Shown here: positions 61,211 through 64,000 of the stretch, piece after piece
Numbering within the stretch: position 1 is the stretch's first letter
Layout of the letters: each line of letters starts with the position of its first letter
Assembly: GCA_013398055.1 (NCBI GenBank)
Contig: VZRS01015041.1
Coordinates: 239,773 to 303,772 of the forward strand
Direction of reading: 5' to 3'
Origin: Ifrita kowaldi
Taxonomy: Eukaryota > Chordata > Aves > Passeriformes > Cinclosomatidae
DNA: 64,000 nucleotides
Program-made: the position numbers and the translations under genes
The notes under the pieces: generated by a model
The model's database searches: none
Told to the model about the DNA's origin: nothing
The model's input: only the letters and a program-made list of their open reading frames with translations

Positions 61211-64000
61211 ATGAGTCTTTCTCTGTTGCTGCTTTCCATAATAAGAAAAACCTTTGAAGGATTTGTGTTTTTATCCCTATGCACAAGAGGAATTAAAATA
61301 AATAAATAGGTCTTAAATATTTAGACATGAAGGGAGAAGAATTTCCTGCCCAGCTTTGGCTGAGCGGCGTAGGTGGCTTTAATGCGACCCGGGGCTGCTC
61401 CCGGTACCTGGCAATGTTTGCTTTCCTTGGAAGCAGCTGCAGTAAAGCACCTTTAAAATCAGGATGCCACAAAGCAAATCTGCTGTTTCCAGGTCACTGT
61501 GCAACCCCCTTCCCTGTGCCACGGTTCTTCCATTTGAGGAACTGATGTGATGCAACTCAACCGACCTGTTAGAGAGGGAATGGCTCCAGGCACGGCAGAG
61601 GGGTCCTGGGAGTGTCTGAGCACTCCCAAATCCACCCAAAAGGCAGGATCTGGCACTAAAACACAGCTTGGCTCTGAGCATCACACCTGGATTATCACCC
61701 ACCTGCTGCCCCTTCTCTGGGCTGCTCCCAGACACCAGAAACTGCTTCAGCTCCCAACCTTTGTGGGTCAAGCGAGCTCCTCTGGGAACCTGCGGGGCAC
61801 AGGAGAAGGGGTTTTTGTCAACAGGCAGCCATGCTATGTAGACTTGATAAATATGTGCAGTGCTAATTCGAAGCAGATTCCTGCTTTGCCACGAGCAGAA
61901 TTCCTCCAAAGCCTGCCATCAAAAACATTATGTCACAGCTGTGGAGAAGCCTCACAAACAGGGGAGAAGTTGGGGTCAAGTCAGGGTAGGAGTGCGGTGG
62001 AGGCTGAGGAAGTGATTGAAGCCCTGCTCCACGGCCTGATGGAGTTTGTCATTAGGAAGGATTTCACAAGTGATTTGCAGCCAATTCCCTGGGTCCGATT
62101 GGTACTTTCCAGCTTAATGCAAACCAGTGAGGAAACCAGACCCAGTTAGGCCAAGCTGCCCAGGGAGGCTGCAGGCGCAGGGTAAAACATCACCCAGGGC
62201 TGCGGAAATGTAACTGAAACTGGGCTTGGGTTTAAGGAGATGGTTAGGTTCCCTCTCCCCATCTCAGCAAACAGCTTTTATCTTGTCTCCCAAAATAGCA
62301 ACCTGCTATCCTTCAAAACAAACCAGAAAAAAAGGGAAAACCTCCTGAGACAGGCACACAAAGCCGACAGAAGTGGAACACGGAGCTGATCGAAAACAGA
62401 TTCCAGCGTCAAGTCCAAAGTCAGCTTCAGCCCATTGCTCCTTAATGGGCAGAGCTCAGAAACTAAGCAAACAAAGTAATTACCCACCAAGCAGATTTTA
62501 CTGACACTGAGCATTCACATGCTCCTGACACGTCCAACCCCTGTATTTGTTCAAACCCATCTCTGTTTAGTGTGGCACATCAATTGACTTGACCTCAGGA
62601 GGCTCTGGCTCATTTGCTTCTGGATTTATAGCTCAAGGAAAAATGGTCAAACAATGCTAGCAGGGGTGGGCTTTTGTTCTGCCTCACCCTGCCCGTCCAC
62701 CTTCCCCGCTCTGATTTCAGCCCCATCCCTCTCGTGGCCTTCCCTTGGCCTGCTCCTTCTGCAGGTCAGTGATTCATCACACAGGAGGACACAGATGTTC
62801 TTTACAAAGGAGCCTTTCCATGCAGGCTCATATTTTTCTTAGAAAAGAGGGCTGGGGATGAGGAAAGAGGTGGAGAGGAGGAATAAAGGCCTGAGAATGG
62901 GGATTGCCCAGTTTCCACCAGAGTTTGTGTGGTGCTGCCGACGGGACACACCAGCACCTCCAGGGAGCAGGGATCACTGCTGGGCTCACACCAGCGAGGC
63001 TCCAGGCAGGAAACCTTGGGGAATGTGGCCTGAGGAAAGCTGTGGTCTCTCTGAGCAGCTTTTCCGTAATTATTTGGTGTTCCCTGGGCAGGCACCTTCC
63101 TTGATGGCAAGTAGGATTTAGCTCTGGAGCATGGTCAGAGGTTGCTTTGCAAGCCACCCTCTTGTCATTCAGCAGAATTCACTCAAATTCCTCTGCCAGC
63201 TCTTGCCTTCCTTGGAAAACATCCCCAGTCCTCTCTGAGGTCTGGTGTGGGGACACTCTGGAATCCAAAGCTGAGAACATCCACGCTGCCCTTGAGGGAG
63301 CACCAGAGAGGTTTGGAAAGGGACAGGTACAGGTCCTGTGCCCCAAGCCAGGCCCTGCTTGGCCGCTCAGCAGAACATCAGCTACTGCCCAAAGGGGGCA
63401 GCTGGAGCTCTCAGAGATTGCTCCACGTGGGGCACCAGCAAATGTTTTCTGAAGGACATCTCCCAGCACTTCATCTCATCTAATTCTAAATATTCCTAAA
63501 GATAGGACTGGCATCACTGCTTCCTTTGGGAGCTGAATTACACAGGCTGATGTAACTCAGCCTTGGGAAGGGTTTCTTTCCTCTCCCCAGACTCTTGCCA
63601 ACAGAAAGAGCAGATAAAGGGTTGCCCTTGGTATCAGACGTGCTGTGATTCCAGCCTCTCCTGTTAACCACTCCCATTTCCAACAGTTTATTGCTGTAGC
63701 ACCTGAAGGCCCACGTAAGATCCACTCCTGACAATTCCCATCAATTGGACTTAATTCTTCCTTTTTTTCAGATCTTATAAAGCTCGTTCTGTGCTGGGCT
63801 TAAGGATAAGGTACAGGCAGTTACAGGGGTTCCCAACTCTCCCATGTGCCAGTGGATGATGGAACAAGAAGAAAGATTTGGGAATCATGGATTTGGCCTG
63901 CAGGTGGTGGAGGAATGTGAGAGAGCATCCTCCTGATCTGACACATCCCGGCAGGGGCTGAGTGCTGGCAAAAAAGACCAAAAAATGCTTTCAAAGAAAC

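Larger units (their letters stand above)
59487..64000 (+). other. First intron (right part), no exon seen
   Basis: No convincing coding exon. Contents noted are a short 19-bp tandem repeat at 60547-60593, a MEF2-like word at 61201-61210, and AT-rich patches around 60440-60990. The second exon of the signal-peptide gene was not found and may lie beyond the window. Confidence 0.5.

Noticed and set aside
1..64000. Endogenous retrovirus, DNA transposase, tRNA, snRNA or microRNA genes
   Set aside because: I looked for protease, RT and integrase motifs, long terminal repeats and compact RNA folds and saw none that could be supported by eye. Small RNA genes could still be missed without a covariance-model search.

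Overview
This window is vertebrate nuclear DNA, most likely from a bird. The best evidence is a decayed CR1 LINE at 23.6-24.0 kb: it keeps the endonuclease SDH motif, the linker segment and the start of the reverse transcriptase in one reading frame. A short CR1 3'-end remnant lies at 12.3 kb. The spaced, GC-mixed intergenic DNA with GT-AG splice signals fits the same reading. There are no bacterial operons, no tRNA or rRNA genes and no CRISPR array. Nearly all open reading frames longer than 60 codons are chance or repeat-driven.

Only two pieces of protein-coding gene are supported, both on the + strand. At 536-717 there is the last coding exon of an upstream gene, which supplies the final 59 complete codons with a PPxY-type motif. 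A long, AT-rich 3' UTR probably follows and ends near a poly(A) signal at 5114. About 38 kb of intergenic DNA follows. At 42.85-43.66 kb there is a promoter region with a TATA-like box, a CpG-rich 5' UTR, and a first coding exon that encodes a signal peptide and ends at a GTAAGA donor. The rest of the window (43.7-64 kb) reads as the first intron of that second gene. I could not name either gene.

The intergenic and intronic DNA carries five notable tandem arrays. They are a 6/12/18-bp array at 7.85 kb, a 10-bp array in perfect register at 11.2 kb, a 19-bp array at 24.8 kb, an 8-bp CR1-tail-like array at 53.5 kb and a 34-bp array at 59.25 kb. There is also a 152-bp inverted repeat pair around 1.1 kb of DNA (18.6-20.0 kb). 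Several AT-rich blocks hold clustered transcription-factor-like words and are candidate regulatory elements.

The assembly is faulty in two places. An 801-bp block and a roughly 1.2-kb block each appear twice in tandem, almost identical, with single Ns at the joins. Both look like false (haplotypic) duplications. A 383-bp piece trapped between the first pair probably belongs in the nearby 37-N gap. Two larger N gaps lie at 4855-4891 and 42807-42849; the second removes the core upstream promoter of the second gene.
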